64,000 bases of DNA from Tenacibaculum sp. SG-28 (GTDB lineage: Bacteria; Bacteroidota; Bacteroidia; Flavobacteriales; Flavobacteriaceae): NCBI RefSeq assembly GCF_002954385.1, contig NZ_MQVY01000001.1:906892-970891 (forward strand), read 5' to 3'. Positions 38,457 through 49,133 of this stretch are shown here, piece after piece (position 1 is the stretch's first letter; each line of letters opens with the position of its first letter). Under the pieces are notes generated by a model. The model saw only the letters and a program-made list of their open reading frames with translations. It was not told the origin of the DNA and did not search any database. The translations under genes were made by a program, and so were the position numbers.

Positions 38457-39875
38457 ATGAAAAAATATTTTCTAACCCTACTACCCATAAGTCTTTTATT
38501 ATTACTTAAATGTACTGCTCCTTCTTTAAATCTCAACGATGAGTATTCAGAGTTGGAATTTTATCAAGACGGAGAGGAATTGCCTGTTGGAAATTTTACG
38601 ACCATATTTTCGAATAACGATGCTTTTGGAGTAAAAATACCAGGATTAAACAGAACCGAAGATATAAAGTTTTTTGTTGGAGATCGTTTGTTTATAACCA
38701 CATGGGTACCCTCGCCAGCCTCAACAACTGGGCTTGATGGTTTGGGGCCTACTTTTAACGCAAAATCATGTGCTGGTTGTCATTTTAAAGATGGTCGTGG
38801 AAAACCGTTACTTACCAATACGCAAAGTGCAAGTGATGGTTTTTTAATGCGTTTAAGCATTCCAGGACAAGACATACACGGAGGTCCTATGCCGGTTCCG
38901 GGGTATGGAGATCAACTTCAAAACAAAGGCGTTTTAAATGTTTCCGGGGAAGGACATGTTGCCGTTACTTTTGAAACCATAGCCGGTACATATCCTGATG
39001 GAACTCCTTACGAATTAAGAAAACCAAAGTATACCATTTACGAAGAAAACTTTGGCGATCTAAGCACTGTTTTAACTTCACCAAGAGTTGGAACCCAAAC
39101 CATTGGATTGGGTTTTATCGATGCACTGAGTGCGGAAGAGTTACTTAAAAATGCCGATGAATTCGACACGGATGGTGATGGAATATCAGGGAAACCTAAT
39201 TATGTTTGGGATGTAATAAATAGTTCTATATCTATTGGGAAATTTGGGTGGAAAGCAAATCAACCCTCTTTGAAACAACAAGTAGCTGCAGCATTTTTTG
39301 GAGATTTAGGCTTAACTTCAACAGTGTTTAAAGAACAAAATTGTCCTTCACCCCAACAAGATTGTTACGATGCTCCTGATGGCGGATCGCCGGAAGTAGT
39401 TGAGGAACAGCTAGAGAGAATAACCTTCTATCAAAGCGCCTTGTCTGTTCCAATTCGAAGAAATTTTAAAGACCCGGATGTTTTACAAGGTAAAAAGATG
39501 TTTCATAAAGCAAAATGTATTAGTTGTCACGCTATTAATTTTAAGGTGGAACAATACGAAAGAATACCGCAAATAGCAGGAACAACAGTTAACCCTTATT
39601 CGGATTTTTTACTGCACGATATGGGAGAAGCATTAGCGGATAATAGAGCTGATTTTTTGGCCAATGGACGAGAATGGAGAACACAACCATTATGGGGTAT
39701 TGGTTTAATTAATACCGTAAACAGGCATACTTTCTTGCTGCATGATGGTAGAGCTCGTAATATCGAGGAGGCTATTCTTTGGCATGGTGGGGAGGCACAG
39801 GCTTCCAAAGAAATTTTTATGAACTATTCTAAAGAGCAAAGGGAGCAAGTTATTAAATTTATTAACACTTTATAG
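38457..39875 (+). CDS. Di-haem oxidoreductase-like lipoprotein (DUF1111)
   Basis: 472 aa. Lipobox Cys19 (LLLLKC), then two c-type haem motifs: CAGCH (about 104-108) followed by FKDGRG, and CISCH (about 356-360) after KKMFHKAK. DUF1111 proteins occur next to imelysins in marine bacteria and are annotated as thiol oxidoreductase or di-haem peroxidase-like. A role in iron reduction or electron transfer during uptake is plausible. WGIGLINTVNRHTFLLHDGR and EEAILWHGGEA are family-specific. Only one base separates it from the next imelysin. Confidence 0.9.
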   Translation: MKKYFLTLLPISLLLLLKCTAPSLNLNDEYSELEFYQDGEELPVGNFTTIFSNNDAFGVKIPGLNRTEDIKFFVGDRLFITTWVPSPASTTGLDGLGPTFNAKSCAGCHFKDGRGKPLLTNTQSASDGFLMRLSIPGQDIHGGPMPVPGYGDQLQNKGVLNVSGEGHVAVTFETIAGTYPDGTPYELRKPKYTIYEENFGDLSTVLTSPRVGTQTIGLGFIDALSAEELLKNADEFDTDGDGISGKPNYVWDVINSSISIGKFGWKANQPSLKQQVAAAFFGDLGLTSTVFKEQNCPSPQQDCYDAPDGGSPEVVEEQLERITFYQSALSVPIRRNFKDPDVLQGKKMFHKAKCISCHAINFKVEQYERIPQIAGTTVNPYSDFLLHDMGEALADNRADFLANGREWRTQPLWGIGLINTVNRHTFLLHDGRARNIEEAILWHGGEAQASKEIFMNYSKEQREQVIKFINTL

Positions 39876-39876
39876 A

Positions 39877-40938
39877 ATGAACAAACCGTACCTATATATA
39901 CTTTTACTTGCCGTTACAATTTTTAGTGCGTGCAGTGAAAATAAAGAAGAAGTTACCTTTAACGAAAAAGACCTAATAAGAGATATCGTTGAAGGAATTG
40001 CGCAACCAAACGTTAGAAATTTCACACAAGAAACAAAAAAACTACAAGATTTTTTCACTTCCTATAACGATGCCAAGACTATTGAAAATTTGAACATCCT
40101 GAAAACACAATGGAAAGCTGTTGCGCTTCAATATTCTCTAGTGTATACATTCAATATCGGAGATGTAAAAAATAGTTTCTTCAAATTAAAACTCAATAAC
40201 TGGCCAGCTACCACAAACGCTATCGAAAATTTTATTCGTGATAAAGATGTTACTGCTGAAAATATTATGAATTTTGGTAGTTCCGCAAAAGGTATTCCTG
40301 GAATAGAATATTTGATATTCTCAGAAAATGTAACGATTACAAATGATAAACTCGTAAATAATACAAAAAGAGTTGCATACCTAGGAGCAATTATTGACGA
40401 ATTGCACAATAATGCGATGGCACAAGAAGCACTTTGGGATACCTATGGAGACTATCTTATCAACAATGAGCAACAGAGTATTAAAGGTTCTTTTAACCTT
40501 TTATTCAATGGCCTTAACAACGTAATTCACTTTGCTGCTGAAACTAAATTGGGTAAACCTGCTGGTTTTATAAAGACCGGAGGTGTAAATTCAGAAATTT
40601 TACAAGCGTATTACAGTACCATGTCCTTAGAACTAATAAAAGCAAATGTAGAAAGTGTAAAAGAAGTATTTTTCAAACCCAACAGTATTAATATAGCTAG
40701 TAAAATTGATTTTATAACCAAAGATACTGTGCTGTCGGATAAACTAAATACCCAATTTGATCTTATATTAAACGCCATTGCATCTATAGATGATCCACTT
40801 GTTACCTCTCTCGTGACAGAAAAAGATAAGGTACGCGTTGTATTTGATGAATTGGTTAAATTAGAAATTCTGTTTACCGCCGATGTTAGAAGTGCGTTGT
40901 CCCTTATCATTACTGGAACAGATGGGGACGGGGACTAA
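39877..40938 (+). CDS. Imelysin-family lipoprotein, second copy
   Basis: 353 aa, lipobox Cys19 (TIFSAC). It is a divergent imelysin: the GxHxIE motif appears as GIPGIEYLIFSEN, without the His. It also has NFIRDKDVTAENIMNFGSSA and a helical C-terminal half ending TDGDGD. Starts one base after the DUF1111 stop, so the three plus-strand genes act together. The missing His suggests a different metal site. Ends at a bidirectional terminator shared with the Fbp operon. Confidence 0.85.
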   Translation: MNKPYLYILLLAVTIFSACSENKEEVTFNEKDLIRDIVEGIAQPNVRNFTQETKKLQDFFTSYNDAKTIENLNILKTQWKAVALQYSLVYTFNIGDVKNSFFKLKLNNWPATTNAIENFIRDKDVTAENIMNFGSSAKGIPGIEYLIFSENVTITNDKLVNNTKRVAYLGAIIDELHNNAMAQEALWDTYGDYLINNEQQSIKGSFNLLFNGLNNVIHFAAETKLGKPAGFIKTGGVNSEILQAYYSTMSLELIKANVESVKEVFFKPNSINIASKIDFITKDTVLSDKLNTQFDLILNAIASIDDPLVTSLVTEKDKVRVVFDELVKLEILFTADVRSALSLIITGTDGDGD

Positions 40939-40965
40939 TAATAACTAAGAACCTATAATTTTTTC

Positions 40966-40998
40966 AAAAAGCGAGTTTATCATAATACTCGCTTTTTT
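40966..40998. terminator. Bidirectional terminator between the two iron blocks
   Basis: A perfect 11-bp stem (40966-40976 with 40987-40997) with A-run on the left and T-run on the right. It ends both the plus-strand imelysin block and the minus-strand fbpC gene, whose stop overlaps it. Confidence 0.85.
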
Positions 40999-41734
40999 AA
41001 TAGGTAATACTTTTAAACAGGGATGCTATATAGGGAGTTTTCGGATTATTAAAGACCTCTTTAGTCACTCCTTGTTGCAAGAGATTACCGTCTTTTAAAA
41101 CTATTATTTCATCAGAAATAGCTAGAGCATCTTTAATATCGTGCGTAACAAAAATTGCAGTGCAATTTGCATTTTTTAAAATTCGAAGAACATCTTCACG
41201 TAATTGTTTTCTCAAAATTACATCTAAATTACTAAACGGTTCATCTAATAGTAAAATTTCTGGTTCGGGAGCCAGAGCCCTTGCCAAGGCAACACGTTGC
41301 TGCTGTCCTCCCGAAAGCTCGTGAGGGTAACGATGCTCAAAACCCGACAAACCAACCAATTCTAAAACCTCACTAATACGATCCTTTTTATTTTTATGCG
41401 TGGATATTCCATACGCTATATTTTTATAAACTGTGAAGTGTGGAAATAACGCATAATCTTGAAAAACCATACCTACATTTCGATGTTCTGGATTCGTAAA
41501 ACTAGTAGCAGAGGAAACCAAATTATTCTTTAAATAAATTTCTCCCGAATCTAAAACTTCTAAACCAGCAATCAATCGAATTAAGGTGGTTTTTCCACTT
41601 CCGCTTTCACCTACAATAGCTAATACTTTACCATTGGTAAGAGAACATGAAATAGAATCTAAGGCCTTTACCTTTCCTTTGGTAAAAGCTTTGGAAACAT
41701 TTTTTACCGTTAATATAATTGCATTAGTGTTCAT
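40997..41734 (-). CDS. Iron(III) ABC transporter ATP-binding protein (FbpC-like)
   Basis: 245 aa. Walker A GESGSGKTTLIRLIAG, Q-loop VGMVFQDYALFPHFTVYKNI, signature ELSGGQQQRVALARALAPEP, Walker B ILLLDEPFSNLD and H-loop FVTHDIKDAL. Closest to FbpC/AfuC (CUT1/Fe subfamily) but shorter, ending at about residue 245 without the TOBE domains of the 350-aa proteins. Two bases separate it from the permease gene, and the substrate-binding protein lies further upstream, making a complete FbpABC importer. Confidence 0.9.
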   Translation of the reverse strand: MNTNAIILTVKNVSKAFTKGKVKALDSISCSLTNGKVLAIVGESGSGKTTLIRLIAGLEVLDSGEIYLKNNLVSSATSFTNPEHRNVGMVFQDYALFPHFTVYKNIAYGISTHKNKKDRISEVLELVGLSGFEHRYPHELSGGQQQRVALARALAPEPEILLLDEPFSNLDVILRKQLREDVLRILKNANCTAIFVTHDIKDALAISDEIIVLKDGNLLQQGVTKEVFNNPKTPYIASLFKSITY

Positions 41735-41736
41735 AC

Positions 41737-43350
41737 TTAGTTTTTAGAAATTAATCGGTTTAAAAAAAGAATAGGTAGAATTCCCGTAAGAATAATACAT
41801 AAAGATGGCAATGCTGCCTCTGCAATCAATTCATCACTAGCGTATTCATAGGCCTTTACTGCGAGCGTATTCACACTGTAAGGCTTTAGAATTAGAGTAA
41901 GCGGTAATTCTTTCATAACATCTACAAATACTAGTATAAAACTACTAATAATTGCAGGTTTTAACAACGGAAATTGAATTTTATAGAATGTCTTAAGATT
42001 TCCACTTCCTAGCATTTTTGATGCTTCTACCAAAGAGGTTCCTAACTTTAATGCACTTGCCTCTATAGGATTATAAGCAACTGCTGCAAATCGAATCGTA
42101 TAAGCATAGAGTAATGCTATTATGGTTCCGTTCATGAAAAAACCAATCTTTTCATGAAACACAAAATCAAAAACGTTAATTAACCATTTGTCAAAAAACA
42201 AGGTTGGTATTAAAACACCAACAGCAATAACAGCTCCAGGGATAGCATACCCTAAGGTTCCAACTTTGGATAACATATCAAAATAGGAAAGTCTATTCCA
42301 TTGCGCAAAAAATAATAAGCCCAATGCTAAAACAACTGTAAAAAAAGCTGCAATAGAAGCAATAAAAAAAGTTTCCATTGCAATCGATAAGAAATCTGTA
42401 GTAAAAACCGATTGAAATGTTAAATACGTCCAATACAATAATTGTAAGACTGGAAAAACAAATCCTACTAAAATAGGAAGCAATACAGCCATAAAAAGAA
42501 AATATTTACTTTTATTAGGTAAACTTAGTTTTTTTAATTTTGTATGATTTTTAGAAGAATTTGCATACCCAATACGTTTTCGTTGCCATTTTTCAATTGT
42601 AATGAGTACGAGGATAATACCCACTAGTATGGCAGAGAGATAAATAGCAGTCTCTGGTTCCTCAAGCGAAAACCAAGAGCGAAAAATCCCGGTAGTAAAA
42701 GTGGTAACTCCATAATATTTTGCAGCTCCATAATCGTTTAATACTTCCATTAGCACCAATAATAAACCTCCAACAAAAGCAGGACGAGCTATTGGTAAAA
42801 TTATAGTAAAAAAGGTCTTTACTTCGCCAGCTCCTAACAACTTCGAAGCTTCCATTAAATTATTGGATTGGCTTGTGAAAAATGCTCTGGAAGCAACATA
42901 AATGTATGGATATAAGGAAATACTCAAAACAAAAACTAAACCCCAAGAATTCATTACATCTACTTTATACCCCAGGAAAGTCGTTATAAAACTACCATAA
43001 TCAAAAATTCCTGCATAGGCGTATGCAGTAATATAAGAAGGTATTGCTAAGGGAACAATTAATAGCCATTCTATTACCTTTCCATAAGGAACTGTATATC
43101 TTGAAACAATCCATGCCGCAGAAACTCCAAACAAAAGAGTAAGCAAACTCGTACCAAGTATTAAATAAAAAGTATTCGTTATATAATTAGGTAATAAATT
43201 GGATACGATGTGTTCCCAAGTCTCTCCTGGGCCTTCAAATATTCCAAAAGCGATGGTTAAAATAGGAATTGAGATAAATAAAACAATGGCCAATAAAAGT
43301 ATTGACCATTTGTTTGTATCTCTTTTAATAGTATTTATTATGGATACCAT
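41737..43350 (-). CDS. Iron(III) ABC transporter permease (FbpB-like)
   Basis: 537 aa, a fused double permease with about 12 membrane segments and two EAA loops: EASKLLGAGEVKTFFTIILP (about 168-187) and EASKMLGSGNLKTFYKIQFP (about 455-474), where the ATPase docks. Typical of FbpB/SfuB-type iron permeases. Lies between the ATPase gene and the binding protein gene in one operon. Confidence 0.92.
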   Translation of the reverse strand: MVSIINTIKRDTNKWSILLLAIVLFISIPILTIAFGIFEGPGETWEHIVSNLLPNYITNTFYLILGTSLLTLLFGVSAAWIVSRYTVPYGKVIEWLLIVPLAIPSYITAYAYAGIFDYGSFITTFLGYKVDVMNSWGLVFVLSISLYPYIYVASRAFFTSQSNNLMEASKLLGAGEVKTFFTIILPIARPAFVGGLLLVLMEVLNDYGAAKYYGVTTFTTGIFRSWFSLEEPETAIYLSAILVGIILVLITIEKWQRKRIGYANSSKNHTKLKKLSLPNKSKYFLFMAVLLPILVGFVFPVLQLLYWTYLTFQSVFTTDFLSIAMETFFIASIAAFFTVVLALGLLFFAQWNRLSYFDMLSKVGTLGYAIPGAVIAVGVLIPTLFFDKWLINVFDFVFHEKIGFFMNGTIIALLYAYTIRFAAVAYNPIEASALKLGTSLVEASKMLGSGNLKTFYKIQFPLLKPAIISSFILVFVDVMKELPLTLILKPYSVNTLAVKAYEYASDELIAEAALPSLCIILTGILPILFLNRLISKN

Positions 43351-43390
43351 CTATAAATTATTAAGGAAATTATAACTAGATGGAATCCTA

Positions 43391-44425
43391 TTACTTCCAA
43401 CCTGCAATATCGAAAGTTAGAACAGCCTTTTTATTGTTTTCGCCAAGTTTAGTTAACGATAATTTATCTTCTTTAAAAGTTCCCCAAGAAGCCAACAGTG
43501 CAGATGGATTTACATCCGAATTAACGGGATACTCGTAATTTGCTTTCGCAAAAACTTCTTGTGCTTCTTTACTGGCTAAAAATTCGATAAATTTGATTGC
43601 ATTAGCTTTATTGGGAGCATATCTAGCAACACCAGCACCACTAACGTTTATATGTGTCCCTCTATTCCCTTGGTTTGGAAAAAATATTTGAATGCCTTCC
43701 CCTGCTTTAACTTCTTCTGGATTCTCCGAATTTAGTAATTTCCCAATGTAATAGGTGTTAACGACAGCAATATCACCTTCTCCTGCAACAACAGCTTTTA
43801 CCTGATCTCTATCGTTACCTTTTGGGGAACGAGCCATATTAGCTACGACTCCTTTTGTCCATTCTGTAGCTGCTTCTTCTCCATCATTAGCTATAATAGA
43901 TGCTAATAACGACTGGTTATAAATGTTTCCCGAAGAACGAATAAGTATTCTTTTTTTCCATTTTGGATCTGCTAAGTCTTCGTAAGTAGATAAATCTTCT
44001 GCAGTAACTTTTTCCGGATTATACACAATTACCCTTGCCCTCTTTGTTAAGGCGAACCAATTGTTATCAACGTCCTTAAGATGTTGTGGAATAGTAGCGT
44101 CTAAAAAAGTAGAATTAGCTGTTTGCAATAAACCTTTATCTTTTGCACGTACAAGTCTTCCGGCATCAACCGTTATAAGCACATCTGCCGGAGATTGCTC
44201 CCCTTCAGTACTCATTTTTTGTATTAGTTCGTCTGCACTTGCATTAACCACATTTACCTTTATACCTGTTTCCTTTTCGAACGTAGCAAACAACTCTTGG
44301 TCAGCTTTGTAATGTCTGTGCGTGTAGACATTTACTTGATTTTCTTTTACTGGCTCTTTTTTTACTTCTTTTTTACAAGAAAACATTACCATTGCAATGG
44401 CAATAAGAGAGAAAGTTTTTTTCAT
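43391..44425 (-). CDS. Iron(III)-binding lipoprotein (FbpA-like)
   Basis: 344-aa extracytoplasmic solute-binding protein with lipobox Cys17 (MVMFSC). VNVYTHRHYKADQELFATFE at the N-terminus provides the His/Tyr iron-ligand region and VNTYYIGKLL gives the Tyr-Tyr pair that binds Fe3+ in FbpA proteins. Also PADVLITVDAGRLVRAKDKG and INVSGAGVARYAPNKANAIK. It captures ferric iron in the periplasm for the downstream permease and ATPase. A TATATTTG -7 box lies 20 bases before the ATG. Confidence 0.93.
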   Translation of the reverse strand: MKKTFSLIAIAMVMFSCKKEVKKEPVKENQVNVYTHRHYKADQELFATFEKETGIKVNVVNASADELIQKMSTEGEQSPADVLITVDAGRLVRAKDKGLLQTANSTFLDATIPQHLKDVDNNWFALTKRARVIVYNPEKVTAEDLSTYEDLADPKWKKRILIRSSGNIYNQSLLASIIANDGEEAATEWTKGVVANMARSPKGNDRDQVKAVVAGEGDIAVVNTYYIGKLLNSENPEEVKAGEGIQIFFPNQGNRGTHINVSGAGVARYAPNKANAIKFIEFLASKEAQEVFAKANYEYPVNSDVNPSALLASWGTFKEDKLSLTKLGENNKKAVLTFDIAGWK

Positions 44426-44445
44426 TTTTATAAAGTTTATAGAAA

Positions 44446-44453
44446 CAAATATA
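44446..44453 (-). promoter_or_regulatory. -7 box of the fbpA-like gene
   Basis: On the minus strand TATATTTG (TAnnTTTG), about 20 bases before the ATG at 44425. Confidence 0.5.
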
Positions 44454-44486
44454 CGTATTTAGACTTGTTCTATTAATGAAAAAATA

Positions 44487-45214
44487 TCAAGAAATTTTAT
44501 CGTATTTACTTTGCCAACTATACTCGCTAAAATTTTTACCTGATGCAGCGCCTAGAAAAAGAATGGCACCAACAACAGACTTAAAAGTAAATAGAAATAT
44601 TACAATGGTGTATGCAATAGCACTCTCTTGGTTGTTAAATGATATATAATACGATAAAGCGGTAAAAAGTATACTAATGAACAACGCTGTTAATCCGAGT
44701 GTTGTTACGTTTTTAATTGCCCAATATTTAAATTTTCGCAACGGATGTAAATCGTTTCCCCATTTGTGTATGAGGTAAAAATAGCCGTTACCCATGGGCG
44801 CAAATAACAAAGGATCGTCTGCTTTTTTAATTCGAAATAATTCCTGAGGAGCAATAATTTTAAAATTAGAAAATTTTGTATCGTGCAGATTTTCTAAATC
44901 TCTAATCTTGGAAATTGCTTCTTCTGGGTAATCTCCTTTAAATAAACTTGTATCCAAAAATCGCAATCTGTACGTAACACAAATTTGTTTAATCTGATCG
45001 ATATGAAAAATATTTTCGCATCTACATGATCAATATTAAAAACATTGTTTTTATTTTTTCCTCGATCTAATAGCCTAGTCTGGATATCATTTCTTTTTAC
45101 ATCAAGATCGTAAAATATATTTTGTAACCAATTATTGATATGGTGTTCTTTAATGGTTTTTTTTTGAAGATGGACTAACTTTTCTTTAATGTCGACAGGT
45201 TTAAACATAATCAT
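44487..45214 (-). CDS. Hypothetical membrane protein (one gene across a frameshift)
   Basis: Two overlapping frames join at a T-run (plus 45006-45010) after adding one base: ...NIDHVDAKIFF then HIDQIKQICVTYRLRFLDTS. The joined protein is 242 aa: a soluble charged N-terminal domain (about 1-155) and two membrane helices near the C-terminus (ALFISILFTALSYYI; AYTIVIFLFTFKSVVGAILF). Family not recognised. Situated between fbpA and the TonB receptor on the same strand, so possibly iron-linked by context only. Confidence 0.65.
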
Positions 45215-45299
45215 AAAGTTTTTTTAAAGATACTAACAATTGTAACTACAAGAAAAGAGCTAAAAAAACTACCTATTATTTAGAGTTATTACAAATAAG

Positions 45300-47734
45300 C
45301 TATATTTTAAATTCTACAGTAACGTAATAGGTTCTTGGTGCTGACGGAATAATTCCAGGACCAGGGTAGCCCGTTGCCCTTCTGGTAAAGTAATTTTCGT
45401 CTAATAAATTATTGACACCTGCCTCAATTTTGAATAATTTGAATTTATACGAAGATGAAAAATCAAATACATCATAAGCCGGAATTTCACCAATTACCCC
45501 GCTTACACCTCCACCTATAGAATTTGACGCATCGGTATACTGTAAAGAGAGATAGGTATATTGCATGGAAGAGGAAAAATTCTTGTATCCAAATTTAATA
45601 CCAGTCTTTAAATTAACATCCGGAACAAAAGGCATTTTGTTTCCTTTAATTCCAGGTGCTATAGCCCTTGTATACTCGGTTTTTATAAAAGAAGAATTTA
45701 CAAAGTAATTAAACGCATAGTTCGGATTAATATCTAAAATTCTCTGCAGGTTAAAATCCAATAAAGATTCGATTCCGTACACTCGAGAATCTCCAATATT
45801 AGTTCTTAAAAGCCCAGCATAATTAACAGGTGGTATGGTGGTAGATAAAAAATCAATCTTATCATTATAAAATAATGCAAACGCTCCAATATCATAAGAT
45901 ACCAATCGTTTATAATTTCCTCTTATACCAATATCGGCTGTAAAACCAGTTTCATCTTTTAAGTTTTCGTCAATTGCATTGGAAGGATTAACGATATTCA
46001 CGTCCGAAAAAGTAATTGAACGATAATTCTGAGAAATATTTCCATACATTTCAATATTACTATTCCATTTGTACTCCATACCTACCCCAAATAATACAAA
46101 CATTCTCTCTTTTGAAATATCATCAAACTCCTCTATTTCTCCAATAGGATTACCTGCACCATCCGTGTTTACCGTTTTCTTAAATCCTTTACTTCCAGTT
46201 TTAATGTATTCCACTCTAAAACCTGGGGTAATGGATAATTTATCACTTAGGTAGAAGATGTTTTCCCCAAAAAAAGCGATATTCAAATTAGGATTACTAA
46301 AATCAGATTGGTTTTTATAGTTAGGGAATTCCTCTGTTCGCAAGGTAAAATCAGCGTCTGAATTAGCACTACCTGGTCCCTGAATAGAATTGTTATCTGC
46401 TTTGTAAAATTTGGTTCCCAATAAATAGGTGGCTTTTTTATCAAAAAAATTATACGAATCTAAAAATCTAAATTCAAATCCAAAGTTATTAAAGTCTCCA
46501 ATTAATAGTTCTCTAACACCGCCAACATCGGATACATCAGCTCTCCTAGTTCGTATGCCGACAGCTTTTCTAGAAGCATTCAAACCAAAAAACTCAAACT
46601 CATTTTTGTGTTTTCGGAAAATTCATAAAAGTACTTTAAATTATACAAAAGCCAATTTACTTGAAACCAGTTGCGTTCTCTATTGCTCTGGAACATATCT
46701 TCGTTAAACATACTATCCGTTAATCCACCAGGTTGTTGTGCAAGGTATTCTAGGTAAGTAATTTCCGCTTCTAGTTTTGATTTTGAGCTAAACTCATATC
46801 CAAAATGTGCAAAAGCATTTTTAGAAGAAAATTCCGAATTTGGTCGAAAACCATCTCCTTGTTTATAGTTATAAAATGCAAAATAGGAGAATTTATCTTT
46901 GGTACCGTTAACGCTGGTGAAATTGGTAAATAAATTATTACTACCAAGAGTATTTCTAGTTTGAAACTCGAAGGTTTTATTTGGGTTTGGTTTTTTAAAA
47001 ACAAAATTTACCAATCCGCCAAACTGAGTTCCATATTGAAGTGAGGCGGCTCCTCTAACAATTTGAATTTCTTCCATAGCTTCTGCTGGCGGCGAATAAT
47101 AACTCTCTGGATACCCCAGAACATCAGCACTAATATCGTAGCCATTTTGACGCGTGTTAAAATTAGAAGTTCTATTGGGATCTAATCCCCTACCTCCTAT
47201 GTTTAATTGCAAACCTGCATCATCATTCTCAAAGATATTTAAACCAACAACTTGGTTGTAAATTTGTCTGGCGTTATTTGAGGCTAAATTAGCGGTTGCT
47301 TGCCCTACTAAAATAACCTCTGTTTTTTTACCTGCATAAATTGCGGTTTGTTCTACATCTCTTAACCTAGTTAACTCGAATACTTTTCTTTTTTGTACCG
47401 AAATTTCTATCTCTGATAATTCCTCAGAAAAAGATTCTAAAACTACATCCAGTCTGTTCGTTCCCTCAGTAAGATTTAGAGTAATGTTTTTGATTTTATA
47501 GCCATCGCTGTAAAAAGCTACGTTAATTTCCTTCCTCGTGGAAGCCAAACTATACGAACCATCAGAACTAGTATTAGTGACCTTCCCTGTATCGCGATCG
47601 AAAATCTGTACCTTATTAATGGGTATGTTTTCCTCGGTGGTCACAGTTCCAATAATTGTATATTGTCCATAAGCACTACACGTCATGAACAATACTATAG
47701 CTAAACTTTTAAATTCCTTTAATTTTAATTTCAT
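45300..47734 (-). CDS. TonB-dependent outer-membrane receptor, probably iron-related (frameshifted)
   Basis: Signal peptide (LAIVLFMTCSAYGQ), a carboxypeptidase-like regulatory domain (about 24-100: TIIGTVTTEENIPINKVQIF), plug domain (about 115-240: NLASNNARQIYNQVVGLNIF, IQIVRGAASLQYGTQFGGLV) and 22-strand barrel ending TYYVTVEFKI. The frame breaks in an A6 run (46587-46592). One added base joins MSLSFF to GLNASRKAVGIRTRR, giving 811 aa. Resembles FecA-type ferric-citrate receptors. Start is ATG 47734, which overlaps the end of the HTTM gene by 26 bases, so the two are coupled. Confidence 0.88.
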
Positions 47735-49072
47735 GTGTAAAAGGTTTAATCCATTCTTTATGCTTAAAACTCTCTTTTTGCTGGTATAAATCAATTTTAG
47801 GGTCTATGTACAGGGTACTAAGTCGACCATTTAAAGCAACGTAACTTTCTACGTATACTTCTATATTTTTATGTCCTTGGCTTTTGAAATGATCGCCAAG
47901 GTAGTGTGCATATTCCAAAATAAAGTCCGGCTGAAAACTCATTTGCTTTTCCTGAAATGACGATAAAAAATCGGTATTATCAACATAAAAGAAACTACCA
48001 GACTTACCGTCTACAATTTTAAAAACAGAATACCCTGCTTTCTCCATGAGCATAACTCTCCAAGAAAAACGATACCCTTCCTCGGTCCAAAACAATTCTC
48101 CAGGGTATAAAAGGTATCGCCATGGTAGCAACAATTGCATACCAAAAAAAGAACTAAACATACCGTACGCATACCTTTTCCAAGTTTTGTAAATTCAAAT
48201 CTTTCAGAGGTAACCATACCTTCCGATGGAAATGGTACTATTTGTTTAAATAAGCCTATTAGCTTAAGGTGAAATTTGGCATCAAAAAATATTAATGTTC
48301 CAACTATCATTATGTATGGAAACATTCCGATAGGAAAGAGAACACGGGTAAAAACGTGAAATACTACGACTAGAAAAAAAGCAAACCCTCTTGTCTTCTT
48401 AAAAACCAACAAAAAAGGAATAGTCAGATCATAAATTGCACCAGACCAACTCATGGCATAGTGAAACCATTCTTGTTGCATTAAATTCTGTCCTATTAAG
48501 GGTAAATCATATTTAGAAGGAAGCCATATTTTAAGTGGCATAGCGCGAAACATCCAATCGGTATTTAGCTTTGCAAGGCCCGCGTAAAAGTATACGATAC
48601 CTAATAACAATTTGATACTGTCTATGGTCCATTTAGGGACGGATAAATACTCTTGCTTTTTTTGGTAAGCATCTATAGAATAATAGACATTTGCAGGTAA
48701 AAAAATGAGTAAAAAACTAAGGATACTAATGAAATAATAATGGTTTAAATAGGTAGTTTTATCCATTAATTCTATGTAAGTAAAACTCAGAAAAAAAACT
48801 ACGATAGCAATTCTATATTTGTATCCTAATGCTATAAATATTGCTGCAATCGCACAAATAGCAAATAGTACATATGTGAAAGAACCTAAAGGTTTAACCC
48901 ATTCAAAGCCATAGTAAGAAAAGTGAAATTTTGGCGTAAGATACAATTTCTCAATCCAACCTTGGTGCCAAAAGCGTACGATACTAAGCAGCATCATAAC
49001 ACCAAAAAGTATGCGGAACGAGGCCAACGGAGCCGCACTGTATTGTTTTCTAAAATAAACTTTAAATAGCAT
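47709..49072 (-). CDS. HTTM-domain membrane protein (frameshifted)
   Basis: About 454 aa. N-terminal half has eight or so membrane segments of the HTTM (vitamin K-dependent carboxylase-like) family: SFRILFGVMMLLSIVRFWHQ, LYFYAGLAKLNTDWM-type repeat (VYFYAGLAKLNTDWMFRAMP). The C-terminal half is soluble (GELFWTEEGYRFSWRVMLME...GYSVFKIVDGKSG). The frame breaks in an A7 run (48144-48150). Adding one base joins VCLVLF to FGMQLLLPWRYLLYPGELFW. HTTM genes sit beside imelysin and TonB genes in many marine bacteria, with unknown chemistry. The last codons overlap the TonB receptor start. Confidence 0.85.
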
Positions 49073-49080
49073 ATAATTAT

Positions 49081-49111
49081 AAAAAAACTGTCTGGTTTAA
49101 CAGACAGTTTT
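49081..49111 (-). terminator. Terminator after the third imelysin gene
   Basis: A perfect 11-bp stem (49084-49094 with 49101-49111) is followed on the minus strand by T7, between imelysin and the HTTM gene. Read-through is likely if the two are co-expressed. Confidence 0.8.
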
Positions 49112-49133
49112 AATATGGTTAATAATAATTATT